The notes beneath the pieces were generated by a model, which saw nothing but the letters and a program-made list of their open reading frames with translations, was not told where the DNA came from and did not search any database. A stretch of 28,372 nt of DNA, taken from contig JBJEKJ010000085.1 of NCBI GenBank assembly GCA_051878575.1, forward strand, positions 1-28,372, in the 5' to 3' direction. Position numbers and translations under genes: made by a program. Shown here one piece after another: positions 15,052 through 23,147 of the stretch. Position 1 is the first letter of the stretch, and every line of letters begins with the position of its first letter. This DNA is from CALZFJ01 sp051878575. Its GTDB lineage: Bacteria > Bacteroidota > Bacteroidia > Bacteroidales > Muribaculaceae.

Positions 15052-15729
15052 CTACTCACACTCTGAGCGGACGTAGTGATGGGCAGCTTTGCAATCGTGC
15101 ACGGTTTTGTCGACTATGATATGGCGGTTTGCCATCTGCGAGATGGTGGTCATCTCGTGCGACACGAGAAGGATGGTCGTGCGGCGGGCATAGTCGGCAA
15201 TAATCTCATAGAGATGCGACTCAAAGCGCTTGTCAATATACGAGAGCGGCTCGTCGAGCACAAGCACCGATGGATTGGCTACGAGCGCACGCCCGAGCAG
15301 AGCCCGCTGCAATTGTCCGCCCGAGAGCTCGCCGATTGCGGCCCGGCGCTTGTCGGCCATGCCCACCACATCGAGCATTGCATCGACTTTTGCGCGCTCG
15401 TCGGCCGTGAACCGACGGAGGATATGGCGGCTGCTCAGCAGGCCGCTCAGCACCACATCCTCAACGGTTATAGGGAATCGACTGTCAATCACATTTTTCT
15501 GTGGCAGATAGCCTATATTCAGGCTCTTGACGATAGCTCCGCGGCTACGGAAGCTCACCGTGCCACAAGTAGGCCTTATCAACCGGAGTATCACCTTCAG
15601 CAGCGTTGTCTTTCCGCCGCCATTAGGCCCGGTAATAGCCACAAAATCGCCCTCATCGACTGTAAGGTCGACGCCCGACAGCGCAGTATGCCCGTCGTAG
15701 TCGACGCACACTCCGCACAGTTCTATCAT
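15052..15729 (-). CDS. znuC: Metal (zinc/manganese) ABC transporter ATP-binding protein
   Basis: A 225-residue ABC ATPase, complete for its type. Walker A GPNGGGKTT is at residues 34-42, the Q-loop at Q77 (GYLPQKN), the signature LSGGQ at 135-139, Walker B VLVLDEP at 155-161 and the H-loop histidine at H191 (LLVSHEMT). IDSRFPITVEDVVLSGL is typical of the Zn/Mn (cluster 9) subfamily. The start at MIEL (15729) leaves a one-base gap after the upstream stop; an alternative ATG at 15750 would overlap it by 20 bases. It is the last gene of the barrel-znuA-znuC operon. A permease would be expected next but the following region is only the convergent rubrerythrin terminator. The symbol reflects the subfamily; manganese instead of zinc is possible. 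Confidence 0.82.
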   Translation of the reverse strand: MIELCGVCVDYDGHTALSGVDLTVDEGDFVAITGPNGGGKTTLLKVILRLIRPTCGTVSFRSRGAIVKSLNIGYLPQKNVIDSRFPITVEDVVLSGLLSSRHILRRFTADERAKVDAMLDVVGMADKRRAAIGELSGGQLQRALLGRALVANPSVLVLDEPLSYIDKRFESHLYEIIADYARRTTILLVSHEMTTISQMANRHIIVDKTVHDCKAAHHYVRSECE

Positions 15730-15730
15730 T

Positions 15731-16666
15731 TTACTTTGAGGTAAGTGCATTTGCTATATTCCTAATCTCAACATCCCACTCATAGTTCATCGGATTGATT
15801 GTCACCATCTTGGCTCCAATCTGGCTGTTAACCGACTCTATCTGGCGTCCATCGAACTCCTTTTGGTAGAAGAAAATGCGCGCTCCGCTATTGCGAGCCT
15901 CATCAATCTCAGCTTTGAGATGTGCCACCGGAGCCTCCTTGCCGTTATACTCCATGCTCAACTGGCGCAATCCATAGTCGCGGGCAAAGTAGCTAAGCGA
16001 CGGATGCCACACAAGAAATGTGCGCACTTGCAGTGTATCGAGTCGAGCAGCCACTTCCTTGTCGAGTGCGTCGAGCTCAGCCTTCAGCCTGCTGAAGTTG
16101 GCACGATACTCCTCGGCATTCTCAGCGTCGAGCTCCACCACGGCGCTCAGCATGTTTGAGGCAATGATTTCGGCATTTTTCACCGACGTCCATATATGAG
16201 GGTCCACCTCATGCACATGCCCCTCATGCTCAGCCACATCGTGGCCGCCTCGAATCACATCCACGCTATATGAATTGTCAAACACCCTTAGCTCAGGATG
16301 CTCAGTCCGCGCCTTCTCCAAAATTGCCAGCTCAAAGCCGATATTGCCAATGCAGAAGTAAGCCTCGCTCTTCTCAAGATTCATCAGGTGTGTCATACTC
16401 GGCTCGTAGGCCTCGGGATTGCTCCCCTGCGAAAGCAGGCACACCACCTTGAACCGCTCACCCACAATCTTCTCAAGCAGGTAGCGCTGGGGCTGAATAC
16501 TCACGGCGATAATGCGCTCCGACCTATTGCCGGAGCCGCACGACACCATTCCCCACACAGTAGCGAGAAGCAGCGTCATCGCCACAAGCAGCGATGCCCG
16601 CGATATCACACTTGTGCTCACCTGACCCGGCTGTTTTTTTAGTGTTGCAAAATAGCCCGTGCGCAT
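15731..16666 (-). CDS. znuA: Zinc-type ABC transporter substrate-binding lipoprotein
   Basis: A 311-residue protein with a hydrophobic segment (about 25-40) followed by a lipobox-like MVSC, giving C43 as the lipid-modified residue. The cluster 9 fold is shown by LLSQGSNPEAYEPSM (77-91), a histidine-rich loop GHDVAEHEGHVHEVDPHIW (141-159), FLVWHPSLSYFARDYGL (217-233) and a late FFYQKEFDGR segment. The His-rich loop points to zinc. H157 and H221 are likely ligands. At the position where E. coli ZnuA has a histidine in its DPH motif this protein has E85. The ATG overlaps the stop of the preceding barrel gene by one base (TGATG), indicating translational coupling. An internal ATG at residue 30 would lack a positively charged n-region. 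Confidence 0.85.
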   Translation of the reverse strand: MRTGYFATLKKQPGQVSTSVISRASLLVAMTLLLATVWGMVSCGSGNRSERIIAVSIQPQRYLLEKIVGERFKVVCLLSQGSNPEAYEPSMTHLMNLEKSEAYFCIGNIGFELAILEKARTEHPELRVFDNSYSVDVIRGGHDVAEHEGHVHEVDPHIWTSVKNAEIIASNMLSAVVELDAENAEEYRANFSRLKAELDALDKEVAARLDTLQVRTFLVWHPSLSYFARDYGLRQLSMEYNGKEAPVAHLKAEIDEARNSGARIFFYQKEFDGRQIESVNSQIGAKMVTINPMNYEWDVEIRNIANALTSK

Positions 16667-17145
16667 CAGAAACGGTATTTCACGCCGAGCGATGTTGCCA
16701 TCTGCCCGTAGGTCTTCATCACCTGGTAGCGCAACTCGGCAGTGAGTGCTATGCGATCTGAGATGTCAAACTCAGCGCCCGCACCGAGATTGAACGCGAA
16801 GCGGTCTTGATTATAGGAGGTGTCGGAGCCCAAATCCAGCTTCCAATTGGAATAGCCGATGCCTGCCAACGGATACACGTCGAATTTATTCACCACATTA
16901 ATCACATAGTGAAGGTTCACATTTACGTCCCACGCGCTCCAATTGGCGTTCTCGAAATAATAGTTGAAAGATGGCTCTATCCTGAAAGCGTCAACAAGCT
17001 CGCATTGGAATTTAACGCCCAATCCAAGCTGATTGGCCGACGACGCATGCGACATCTGCACACCTAAAGCCATATCGCCACCTGCCGCAAATGCTGCCGA
17101 CGACACACCCACTGCACAAAGCAATGCCATAAAAAACTTTTTCAT
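16666..17145 (-). CDS. Small outer-membrane beta-barrel protein, first gene of the zinc operon
   Basis: A 159-residue protein with a clear signal peptide (MKKFFMALLCAVGVSSAAFA, 1-20). A mature region of about 140 residues has alternating hydrophobic strands and ends in LGVKYRF, a typical C-terminal aromatic barrel signal. The size suggests an eight-stranded barrel of the OmpA/OmpX or OMP_b-brl type. Strands such as FDVYPLAGIGYSNWKLDLG are typical of Bacteroidota porin-like proteins. Its stop codon overlaps the start of the znuA-like gene by one base, so it is translated from the same mRNA. It may help zinc cross the outer membrane, but that rests only on context. No -7 consensus was found in the 125 bases upstream. 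Confidence 0.82.
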   Translation of the reverse strand: MKKFFMALLCAVGVSSAAFAAGGDMALGVQMSHASSANQLGLGVKFQCELVDAFRIEPSFNYYFENANWSAWDVNVNLHYVINVVNKFDVYPLAGIGYSNWKLDLGSDTSYNQDRFAFNLGAGAEFDISDRIALTAELRYQVMKTYGQMATSLGVKYRF

Positions 17146-17270
17146 ACCTGTATATTATATTTAATTAAAAATTCATTCCGATAATATGCTATAACAATAA
17201 ACTCGCCTCGTGTGTTCACCATCTGCACGAGAAAGGCTCCTATTCCGCACCGGCAACAGCCAAAGTGGCC

Positions 17271-18194
17271 CTATGCCTTCTGCTCCTCGTCGACGTCAGC
17301 GGCGTGGACGTGCGAGTGCAGCTTCACCTTAACCTCGTCGAAACCTACTCCATACACTCCGTTGACATTGGCCTGGGTGACGAACGCCTTGTTGTCGATC
17401 GACTTCACTATGCGGAAAATCGTCACCGATTCTATCTTGCGGCACATCACTATGAGCACCTTAACATCGCGCTTGGTGTACCATCCGGTGCCGTGCAGCA
17501 TTGTGCAGCCTCGATGCGCCTCATTGTTGATGGCATTGGCTATCTCCTCCCACTTCTCCGATATTATGGTGAACTGCACCGCCTGACGGTTGGTATTGAT
17601 AACATAGTCGCACACAAACGACACTATGAGCAGAATCACAAAGCCATACACTATCTTGTCAATGCTGTGAAACAGCAGATAGGAACTGGAGATAATGAAA
17701 ATATCGGTGTAGAGAATCGTGCGGCCTATGGTCACATTGGTGTGTTTCGACACCATCGCCGCCACTATGTCGGTGCCTCCCGAACTTCCATTGTGCACGA
17801 AGGCTATGCCAACTCCCATACCACACATGATGGCTCCGAGAATGATATTCATAAACGGCTGATTGTTAACAAAAGGCTCGGGAAAGAGCGGCTGCATGAC
17901 AGCAAAGAAAATGCTTATCACAGTGAAGCCGAACACGGTGCGAATCACAAACCGCTTACCCACAACCCTAAAGGCCATAATGAGCAGCAACACATTCATG
18001 GCATAGTTGGTGATTGCCACCGGTATGCCAAACCTGAAATACACAAGCGATGCCAAGCCTGCCAGGCCGCCACACACCACCTTCTCGGGAAGGATGAATG
18101 CCGTGAAGCCGAAAGCGTAGAGGGCAAGCCCCACCACTATCATGATGTAATCCTTCAGCTCGCCTATAAACTTCTTGTTTTTGGTAATAGTCAT
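17271..18194 (-). CDS. YitT-family membrane protein with C-terminal DUF2179 domain
   Basis: A 307-residue protein. Five to six hydrophobic segments occupy residues 13-190, starting with IMIVVGLALYAFGFTAFILP and including the glycine-rich GAIMCGMGVGIAFVHNGSSG and GGTDIVAAM, the hallmark YitT sequence. The C-terminal third is soluble, with GCTMLHGTGWYTKRDVKVLI and a ferredoxin-like DUF2179 pattern ending in FDEVKVK. The transport substrate of the family is unknown. The chosen start is the ATG at 18192-18194. Upstream in-frame starts at 18233 and 18305 are possible, but neither looks like YitT sequence and the region is rich in basic and acidic residues without pattern. Standing alone, it points away from the divergent PorT-like gene. 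Confidence 0.85.
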   Translation of the reverse strand: MTITKNKKFIGELKDYIMIVVGLALYAFGFTAFILPEKVVCGGLAGLASLVYFRFGIPVAITNYAMNVLLLIMAFRVVGKRFVIRTVFGFTVISIFFAVMQPLFPEPFVNNQPFMNIILGAIMCGMGVGIAFVHNGSSGGTDIVAAMVSKHTNVTIGRTILYTDIFIISSSYLLFHSIDKIVYGFVILLIVSFVCDYVINTNRQAVQFTIISEKWEEIANAINNEAHRGCTMLHGTGWYTKRDVKVLIVMCRKIESVTIFRIVKSIDNKAFVTQANVNGVYGVGFDEVKVKLHSHVHAADVDEEQKA

Positions 18195-18471
18195 TTTTAT
18201 AGTTTTTTCTTCAAATATCTGTTTTTCAAGCATTAGCGAATATCGCTCCCGAAGGCCCTCAAAAAACGACGCTAAGTTAACTAATTCTAACGAAACAACC
18301 GCCAATTACGCCGATTTTTATTCAAGAATCTGCGCTATTAATCAATTTTCAGCGCATTTCATCGCCCTTCCGGGTCCATATAATCCACTTTCAGCTCGCC
18401 ACACATACATTTCCACCAATAGACCGGCTTTATTCTCGCACAAATTGCCACAATAGTAGAAAAATGGACCA
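18195..18471. other. Divergent intergenic region, yitT-like to PorT-like gene
   Basis: About 280 bases with no recognised gene. On the minus strand a TTTTTTTG-like word at about 18261-18268 could be a degenerate -7 for the YitT gene. No significant hairpin or repeat was seen. Confidence 0.35.
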
Positions 18472-18501
18472 ATTGGATGCCGATATTCTTCAGTAACTTT
18501 G
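18472..18501 (+). promoter_or_regulatory. Promoter for the PorT-like barrel gene
   Basis: ATTG (18472-18475), 18 bases, TAACTTTG (18494-18501). The -7 is exact and the -33 has one mismatch. The leader is about 29 bases. Confidence 0.65.
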
Positions 18502-18536
18502 TATTATTATTGAAACATGATTAACTACTACATTTT

Positions 18537-19298
18537 ATGAAACTGAAAAAGGCAATAGCCATCATCGCAATATCGATTCTCGCATCACAAAGCATCAACG
18601 CTCACACTCCGCTCATCGACGGAGGAAAGCCCGACAAGCTACTCACGATTGGACTGCGTGCAGGAATGACGACTTCCAACATCTCCGACAATGCCACATC
18701 GTGGCTGCCACAGATTGCGCAGTACAATGTGTTCTGGCGCTCGGGAATCTGCGTGGGAATGACGGCAAACCTTGCACTCAACAATTTCTTCTCGATAAAG
18801 ACCGGGTGCAACTTCCAGTCACGCTCCTACGACGTGACGGCAATGGCGGCCGAATCGAAGGCGCAATCGATGAACAGCAGCTACACGCATTCGCGATACT
18901 ACTACATCAACGTGCCTATGATGCTCTGTGCGACTCTCAACCTCGGCGAGAGCGCCCGGCTAAGCTGTGACTTGGGCGCCTACTTTGCCCACGGCTTGGG
19001 CGGCACATGCTCCCGCACTTCATTCTACTACCGTGGAAGCGAAACCGGCGACAACTTTTTCGGAACCAACTACCACAAAAACGACTACTTCGGCTACAAT
19101 CCCGAGGAGCTGATGTCGGTGAAACGCCCCGACATAGGCATCGTTATGGGCGTGGAGCTGACAGTGCTGAAGCACTATTGCGTAGGAGCGCACTATGAGG
19201 CCGGTGTGAAGAATGTGGCTATGAACTCGGTGGAGGAACCCGGAAAACACTCACTAAAAAACCAAGCATGGAGATTCACGCTTGGCTATAATTTCTGA
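18537..19298 (+). CDS. PorT-family outer membrane beta-barrel protein
   Basis: A 253-residue protein with a signal peptide (MKLKKAIAIIAISILASQSINA). A barrel follows with repeated amphipathic strands: LLTIGLRAGMTTSNIS, FFSIKTGCNFQSRSYD, YYYINVPMMLCATLNL, and a final WRFTLGYNF ending in Phe. The 'IKTGxxFQxRxY' and 'YYINVPMML' phrases are typical of PorT/OMP_b-brl_2 proteins in Bacteroidota. Ligand and role are unknown. The final codons and stop lie in an 18-base perfect tandem duplication (19292-19327). It has its own promoter and no partner gene. Confidence 0.82.
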   Translation: MKLKKAIAIIAISILASQSINAHTPLIDGGKPDKLLTIGLRAGMTTSNISDNATSWLPQIAQYNVFWRSGICVGMTANLALNNFFSIKTGCNFQSRSYDVTAMAAESKAQSMNSSYTHSRYYYINVPMMLCATLNLGESARLSCDLGAYFAHGLGGTCSRTSFYYRGSETGDNFFGTNYHKNDYFGYNPEELMSVKRPDIGIVMGVELTVLKHYCVGAHYEAGVKNVAMNSVEEPGKHSLKNQAWRFTLGYNF

Positions 19299-19327
19299 CA
19301 CCCATTCAGTTTCTGACACCCATTCAG
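19292..19327 (+). repeat. Perfect 18-base tandem duplication across a stop codon
   Basis: TTTCTGACACCCATTCAG occurs twice head to tail (19292-19309, 19310-19327). The first copy supplies the Phe codon end and the TGA stop of the PorT-like gene. The second lies in the 3' untranslated region, so the protein is not changed. Confidence 0.95.
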
Positions 19328-19357
19328 CCGGGATATCCCATTGCCATTGCGGCACGG

Positions 19358-20143
19358 TCACTCTCCTGCCGGAGTGCGGCACAGCAGGGGATCGACTATG
19401 CCGGCAATCGCCGGCGTGGCCACGAGGACCGACACATTGCGGTCAGTGCGGAAATGCACGGTAGTAGCTCCGGCCTCCTCGGCTATAAGCAACCCTGCAC
19501 ACACATCCCACACATGGAGGTTCAGCTCCCAATAGGCATCAAGTATTCCTGCCGCCACATAGCAGATGTCCACAGCAGCCGCGCCAAGACGCCGCAAGCC
19601 GCGCACGAGCGGCAACACACGCGCCACATTGTCCATATTGTTGTCGGCACTCACATTCTTGTCAACAGGAAAGCCGGTCGACACCACAGCCTTGTGAATG
19701 TCGGTGGTTGAGCTCACCATTATGCGCTTGCCATTAAGGTAGGCTCCCTCGCCGCGCACTGCATGGAACAGCTCGTCGAGATATGGCGCATAGACCACGC
19801 CCACCACTGTGACGCCTTTGTGGCGGATGCCAATCGACACACAGAACGATGGTAGCCCTGCACTGAAATTCGTAGTGCCGTCGAGTGGGTCGACTACCCA
19901 CTCATAATCGCCCTCGCGCGACTCGCAGCCCGATTCCTCCGATAGGATAGAGTGCGATGGATAATGCTCATGCACAAACTCCAGAATTACAGCCTCCGAC
20001 AGTTTGTCGGCCACAGTCACAATGTCGCTGTCGTTCAGTTTGGCTGTTATGCCGAGATTGGCGGTCCTGAAATAGTCGAGTTGCACCTTTCCGGCCCGAC
20101 GCGCACACTCAATGGCGTCGAGCAATAACCGATCGTTGTCCAT
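19358..20143 (-). CDS. Inositol-monophosphatase family phosphatase
   Basis: A 261-residue protein of normal family length. Metal-site motifs are all present: SEES (68-71) with E69/E70, the DPLDGTTNF motif (85-93) with D85 and D88, and VWDVCAGLLIAEEAG (211-225) with D213. GFPV and the RRLGAAAVDICYVAAG segment (184-199) fit the substrate-binding region. The enzyme hydrolyses sugar or inositol phosphates using magnesium ions; members also act on related phosphates (SuhB-type or 3'-phosphoadenosine types), so the substrate is uncertain. It is followed convergently by the PorT-like gene, with about 60 bases between stops. The Lrp-like gene lies 82 bases upstream on the same strand. Confidence 0.87.
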   Translation of the reverse strand: MDNDRLLLDAIECARRAGKVQLDYFRTANLGITAKLNDSDIVTVADKLSEAVILEFVHEHYPSHSILSEESGCESREGDYEWVVDPLDGTTNFSAGLPSFCVSIGIRHKGVTVVGVVYAPYLDELFHAVRGEGAYLNGKRIMVSSTTDIHKAVVSTGFPVDKNVSADNNMDNVARVLPLVRGLRRLGAAAVDICYVAAGILDAYWELNLHVWDVCAGLLIAEEAGATTVHFRTDRNVSVLVATPAIAGIVDPLLCRTPAGE

Positions 20144-20225
20144 AATATAAATATTTCACCAATTTTATAATAATCAGTGTGTTATTTATCCTTACTTACA
20201 CCTGATGACGGCATTTTGTTCATTC

Positions 20226-20693
20226 TCAATCCTTCTCGGCTATGGGAATCTGGCGCTTGAACACCTCCTTGAAAGAGATAAGCGACTCCGTGCGCACCGA
20301 CACCAAGTTTTGCAGCTTGTCGTGAATGATTTGCAGCAAGTGGCTGTTGTTATGGGCATAGAGCTTGATGAAAATATCATATTTGCCGGTGGTGAAATGG
20401 CATTCCACCACTTCGGGAATCTCCCTCAGCTTCTCAATTACCTCATCAAACTTCGACGGATCGCTAAGGAAAAAGCCGATATACGCACAAGTCTCATATC
20501 CTACCGATGCCGGATCGATTAGCGACTCTGAGCCTTTCATCACTCCGAGGCTATACATTTTCTGTATGTGCTGATGCACAGCTGCCCCCGACACATTGCA
20601 TTCGCGGGCTATTTCAAGATAAGGCTTCCGTGCATTAAGTGATAACATCTTCAAGATTTTGTAATCAAGAGAATCCAATTGTGAGTTTGCCAT
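20226..20693 (-). CDS. Lrp/AsnC-family transcriptional regulator
   Basis: A 155-residue protein of the size expected for the family. The N-terminal helix-turn-helix is LDSLDYKILKMLSLNARKPY then LEIARECNVSGAAVHQHIQKM (6-46). The C-terminal RAM/AsnC ligand domain runs from about 65, with AYIGFFLSDPSKFDEVIEKL and VVECHFTTGKYDIFIKLYAH, including the family's 'G.YD...' turn. Members respond to amino acids or other small ligands. ilvE, a branched-chain amino acid gene, is about 1.2 kb away beyond the GNAT gene, but no direct link is shown. Confidence 0.88.
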   Translation of the reverse strand: MANSQLDSLDYKILKMLSLNARKPYLEIARECNVSGAAVHQHIQKMYSLGVMKGSESLIDPASVGYETCAYIGFFLSDPSKFDEVIEKLREIPEVVECHFTTGKYDIFIKLYAHNNSHLLQIIHDKLQNLVSVRTESLISFKEVFKRQIPIAEKD

Positions 20694-20810
20694 GAAGTTT
20701 ATAATTATAATTTTTTTATTTCAATAAAAAGTATTTATTTTGCTTTTAGGTTATAAAGGTAAGCATTTTATTTATATTTCTGCATTATTTCCCATATAAA
20801 AATATCAAAA

Positions 20811-21350
20811 ATGGCATTAAATTTTAGCAATATGCAAAACGGCGATGCCTTACTCGCTGATATAAGGCATCTTTACGAATCGGCGTTTCCGGCCGACGAG
20901 CGCCGTGATTTCGATTTGGTGGTGGAGATTCTGCGAGACAATGGAAAATTCGGCATTAGAGTCGGGACCGGCGGCGACAGCGGAGAGCTGCGGTCGTTCA
21001 TAAGCTTTTGGGACTTCGGAAATTTCACTTACATCGAGCATTTCGCAGTAGCAGCAGCGATGCGCGGACAGGGCATCGGGCATAAGGCGGTCGACGACTT
21101 CATGAGCAACGTGAGCAGCCGCATTGTGCTTGAGGTGGAGCCTCCGGTCGATGTCATCACACGAAAACGCGTGGCCTTCTATGAGTCGCTCGGCTTCACG
21201 CTTCACGCCGGCTACAAGTACATACAGCCTGCCTACACTCCTCACCTCAATGAGATTGAGCTGAGGCTGATGACTCTCGGCGACTTCTCCCCTGAGGAGC
21301 TTGAGGCAGCCGCACTTACCATAAAGCGCGAGGTGTATCCGTCGTTCTGA
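20811..21350 (+). CDS. GNAT-family N-acetyltransferase
   Basis: A 179-residue protein with a GNAT core: strand-turn FTYIEHFAVAAAMRGQGIGHKAVDDFM (72-98, given here only in part by motif), where RGQGIG (85-90) is the acetyl-CoA pyrophosphate loop. A later segment, RKRVAFYESLGFTLHAG, fits the C-terminal alpha/beta motif ('FYE.LGF'). The N-terminal half, with ESAFPADERRDFDLVVEIL, is compatible with the common single-domain type. The acceptor is unknown. The upstream A/T-rich gap has no exact promoter match. It converges on the HD-domain gene, with a 31-base gap. Confidence 0.85.
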   Translation: MALNFSNMQNGDALLADIRHLYESAFPADERRDFDLVVEILRDNGKFGIRVGTGGDSGELRSFISFWDFGNFTYIEHFAVAAAMRGQGIGHKAVDDFMSNVSSRIVLEVEPPVDVITRKRVAFYESLGFTLHAGYKYIQPAYTPHLNEIELRLMTLGDFSPEELEAAALTIKREVYPSF

Positions 21351-21381
21351 CGGTCGCTCTGCCAACATAGTGGACTTTGCA

Positions 21382-21921
21382 CTATTCCCCGAACAGCTCG
21401 TGCATGGCATCGAGCCGCGCAAGTGTGCCCTCGCCGTAACGCGACATTTGCTCTCGCACACGGGTAAACGGCTTAGCAGGGGCGACTCGCGATTTTGAGA
21501 AGAAATTGTCGGCATAGCACACGAGCTTCTCCTCAACCGTGAGCGGCAGCATGTCGACGGCGGGAAGTGGCAGTTTCTGCTCCGATATCTCCACGGCGGT
21601 AAGCCCGGCTCCGATATGACGCTCGCACACAAGGGCATGGAGAGGCAGTCCCTCGGCCTCAAGTATCGCCTTGCCTATGAGACCGTGGCGCAGATATGGC
21701 TCGTCGCCATAGCAGAATATACCCGGGGCGTTGGTCTTGAACACGCCTATGTCGTGGAGCATGGCAGCCTCGTATGCAAAATCCCTGTCAACGGCCACAG
21801 CCGACCTGTCGGCGAGCTGCATTGCATACTCGGCTACCTGTCGGCTGTGTGTTATCAGTAAGTTGTAGGCATCACTGCCAGGAATGTAGTATTTCTCTAT
21901 TATCGAAAGATAGTCAATCAT
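21382..21921 (-). CDS. HD-domain phosphohydrolase-like protein
   Basis: A 179-residue protein with an HD metal site: H25 in LLITHSRQVAEYA, the HDIG motif at 56-59, H79 and H102 in the following helices, and D138 in LVCYADNFF. The 'AAMLHDIGVF' and 'RHGLIGKAILEAEGLP' phrases match small, stand-alone HD proteins common in Bacteroidota, where the substrate (a nucleotide or phosphate ester) is unknown. It starts four bases after the ilvE stop, so it is translated from the ilvE mRNA. Its role in branched-chain amino acid metabolism is not established. Confidence 0.85.
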   Translation of the reverse strand: MIDYLSIIEKYYIPGSDAYNLLITHSRQVAEYAMQLADRSAVAVDRDFAYEAAMLHDIGVFKTNAPGIFCYGDEPYLRHGLIGKAILEAEGLPLHALVCERHIGAGLTAVEISEQKLPLPAVDMLPLTVEEKLVCYADNFFSKSRVAPAKPFTRVREQMSRYGEGTLARLDAMHELFGE

Positions 21922-21925
21922 CGCA

Positions 21926-23118
21926 TCAGTCGAGAATGGTCACCCAATTGTGCACGTCGGGCTCGTCGCCGAGCTGGATGGCGCGCAAGTGGTTGTAGAG
22001 CTGCGTGGTCACCGGTCCGGGCTGCCCGTCTTTCGCAATGATATATTTCTTGCCGGTATCGATGTCGTGCACCTCGCTTATTGGAGCTGCCACGGCGGCG
22101 GTGCCACACTCGGCAGCCTCCTCCACGTTCTCAAGCTCCTCAAGCAGCATCGGACGACATTCCACCTCAAGGCCCATATCCTTGGCTATCTGCTGTAGGC
22201 TCATATTGGTAATCGAGGGTAGTATGGAGCCCGACTTCGGAGTAATGTACTTTCCATCCCTCACGGCAAAGAAATTGGCCGGACCGCACTCGTCGATATA
22301 TTTTTTCTCCTTCGGGTCGAGATAGAGCACTGCCGAGTAGCCTCCGTTGCGGGCAAGCTCGCCCGCAGCAAGGCTTGCGGCGTAGTTGCCACCCACCTTC
22401 CAGCGTCCGGTGCCGCATGGTGCCGCACGGTCAAACTCACGGTAGATAGCCACCTTTGTGGGCTTGAAACCCTCCTTGAAATACGGGCCCACGGGCGTCA
22501 CGAATATCAGGAACAGATATTCACTGGCGGGCTTCACGCCCACCTGTGCCGAGATGCCTATCTCAAGCGGACGGATATAAAGCGACGAGCCACTGCCGTA
22601 GGGCGGTATGAAGCGCTCATTGAGCCTTACGACCTTCTCTACCATCTCGCGGAATTTATCCTCGGGAATCGGTGCCATCTTTATGCCTTCGGCGCTGCGG
22701 CGGATGCGCTTGCCATTCTCCTCAAGGCGGAAAATGCGAATCTTGCCGTCTTTTCCCCTGAATGCCTTCAGTCCCTCAAAAATCTCCTGTCCGTAGTGCA
22801 GGCAGGTTGCGGCCATGTGCACGTTGAGATATTCCGAATCTGATACCTCAACTTCGCCCCACTCTCCATTCTTAAATGCGCATCGCACATTNNNNNNNNN
22901 NNNNNNNNNNNNNNNNNNNNNNNNNNNNNNNNNNNNNNNNNNNNNNNNNNNNNNNNNNNNNNNNNNNNNNNNNNNNNNNNNNNNNNNNNNNAATCTGATA
23001 CCTCAACTTCGCCCCACTCTCCATTCTTAAATGCGCATCGCACATTATAGTCGGTCTTTATGTAGCCAAACGACAAATTCGACCAATCTAAGCCGCAGTT
23101 CTCCTTGTTATTTTCCAT
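21926..23118 (-). CDS. ilvE: Branched-chain amino acid aminotransferase, interrupted by an artificial scaffold gap
   Basis: The gene is in two blocks, 22992-23118 (N-terminus) and 21926-22891, separated by 100 N. Because the same 55 bases sit on both sides of the gap, removing the Ns and one copy gives one uninterrupted 345-residue protein, starting MENNKENCGLDWSNLSFGY and ending HNWVTILD. It is a fold-type IV PLP enzyme. K189 in RWKVGGNYAASLA is the expected PLP lysine, DECGPANFFAV contains the family's acidic and Asn residues, and SITNMSLQQIA is the phosphate-binding segment. It interconverts branched-chain amino acids and 2-oxo acids. The start at 23118 gives the length typical of IlvE. 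It follows the sorting-domain miniprotein by 29 bases and is followed by the HD gene after 4 bases. Confidence 0.9.
22837..23046. other. Assembly gap flanked by a 55-base identical overlap
   Basis: Bases 22892-22991 are exactly 100 N. The 55 bases before the gap (22837-22891) are identical to the 55 bases after it (22992-23046). Two contigs that share a k-mer-sized end were scaffolded rather than merged. The true chromosome is probably 155 bases shorter here. Confidence 0.93.
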
Positions 23119-23147
23119 ATTATGACGTGTTTTGTGCTCCGATAGGG

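Noticed and set aside
17207..17231. CTCGTG/CACGAG stem after the YitT-like gene as a terminator
   Set aside because: Only six pairs, a 13-base loop and a poor U tract.
18195..18305. Longer YitT-like protein starting at 18305
   Set aside because: The extra 37 residues do not resemble the family, and the ATG at 18194 gives the usual N-terminus.
22815..23030. Open frames running through the N stretch
   Set aside because: They are produced by the placeholder Ns; the true reading is IlvE on the minus strand.
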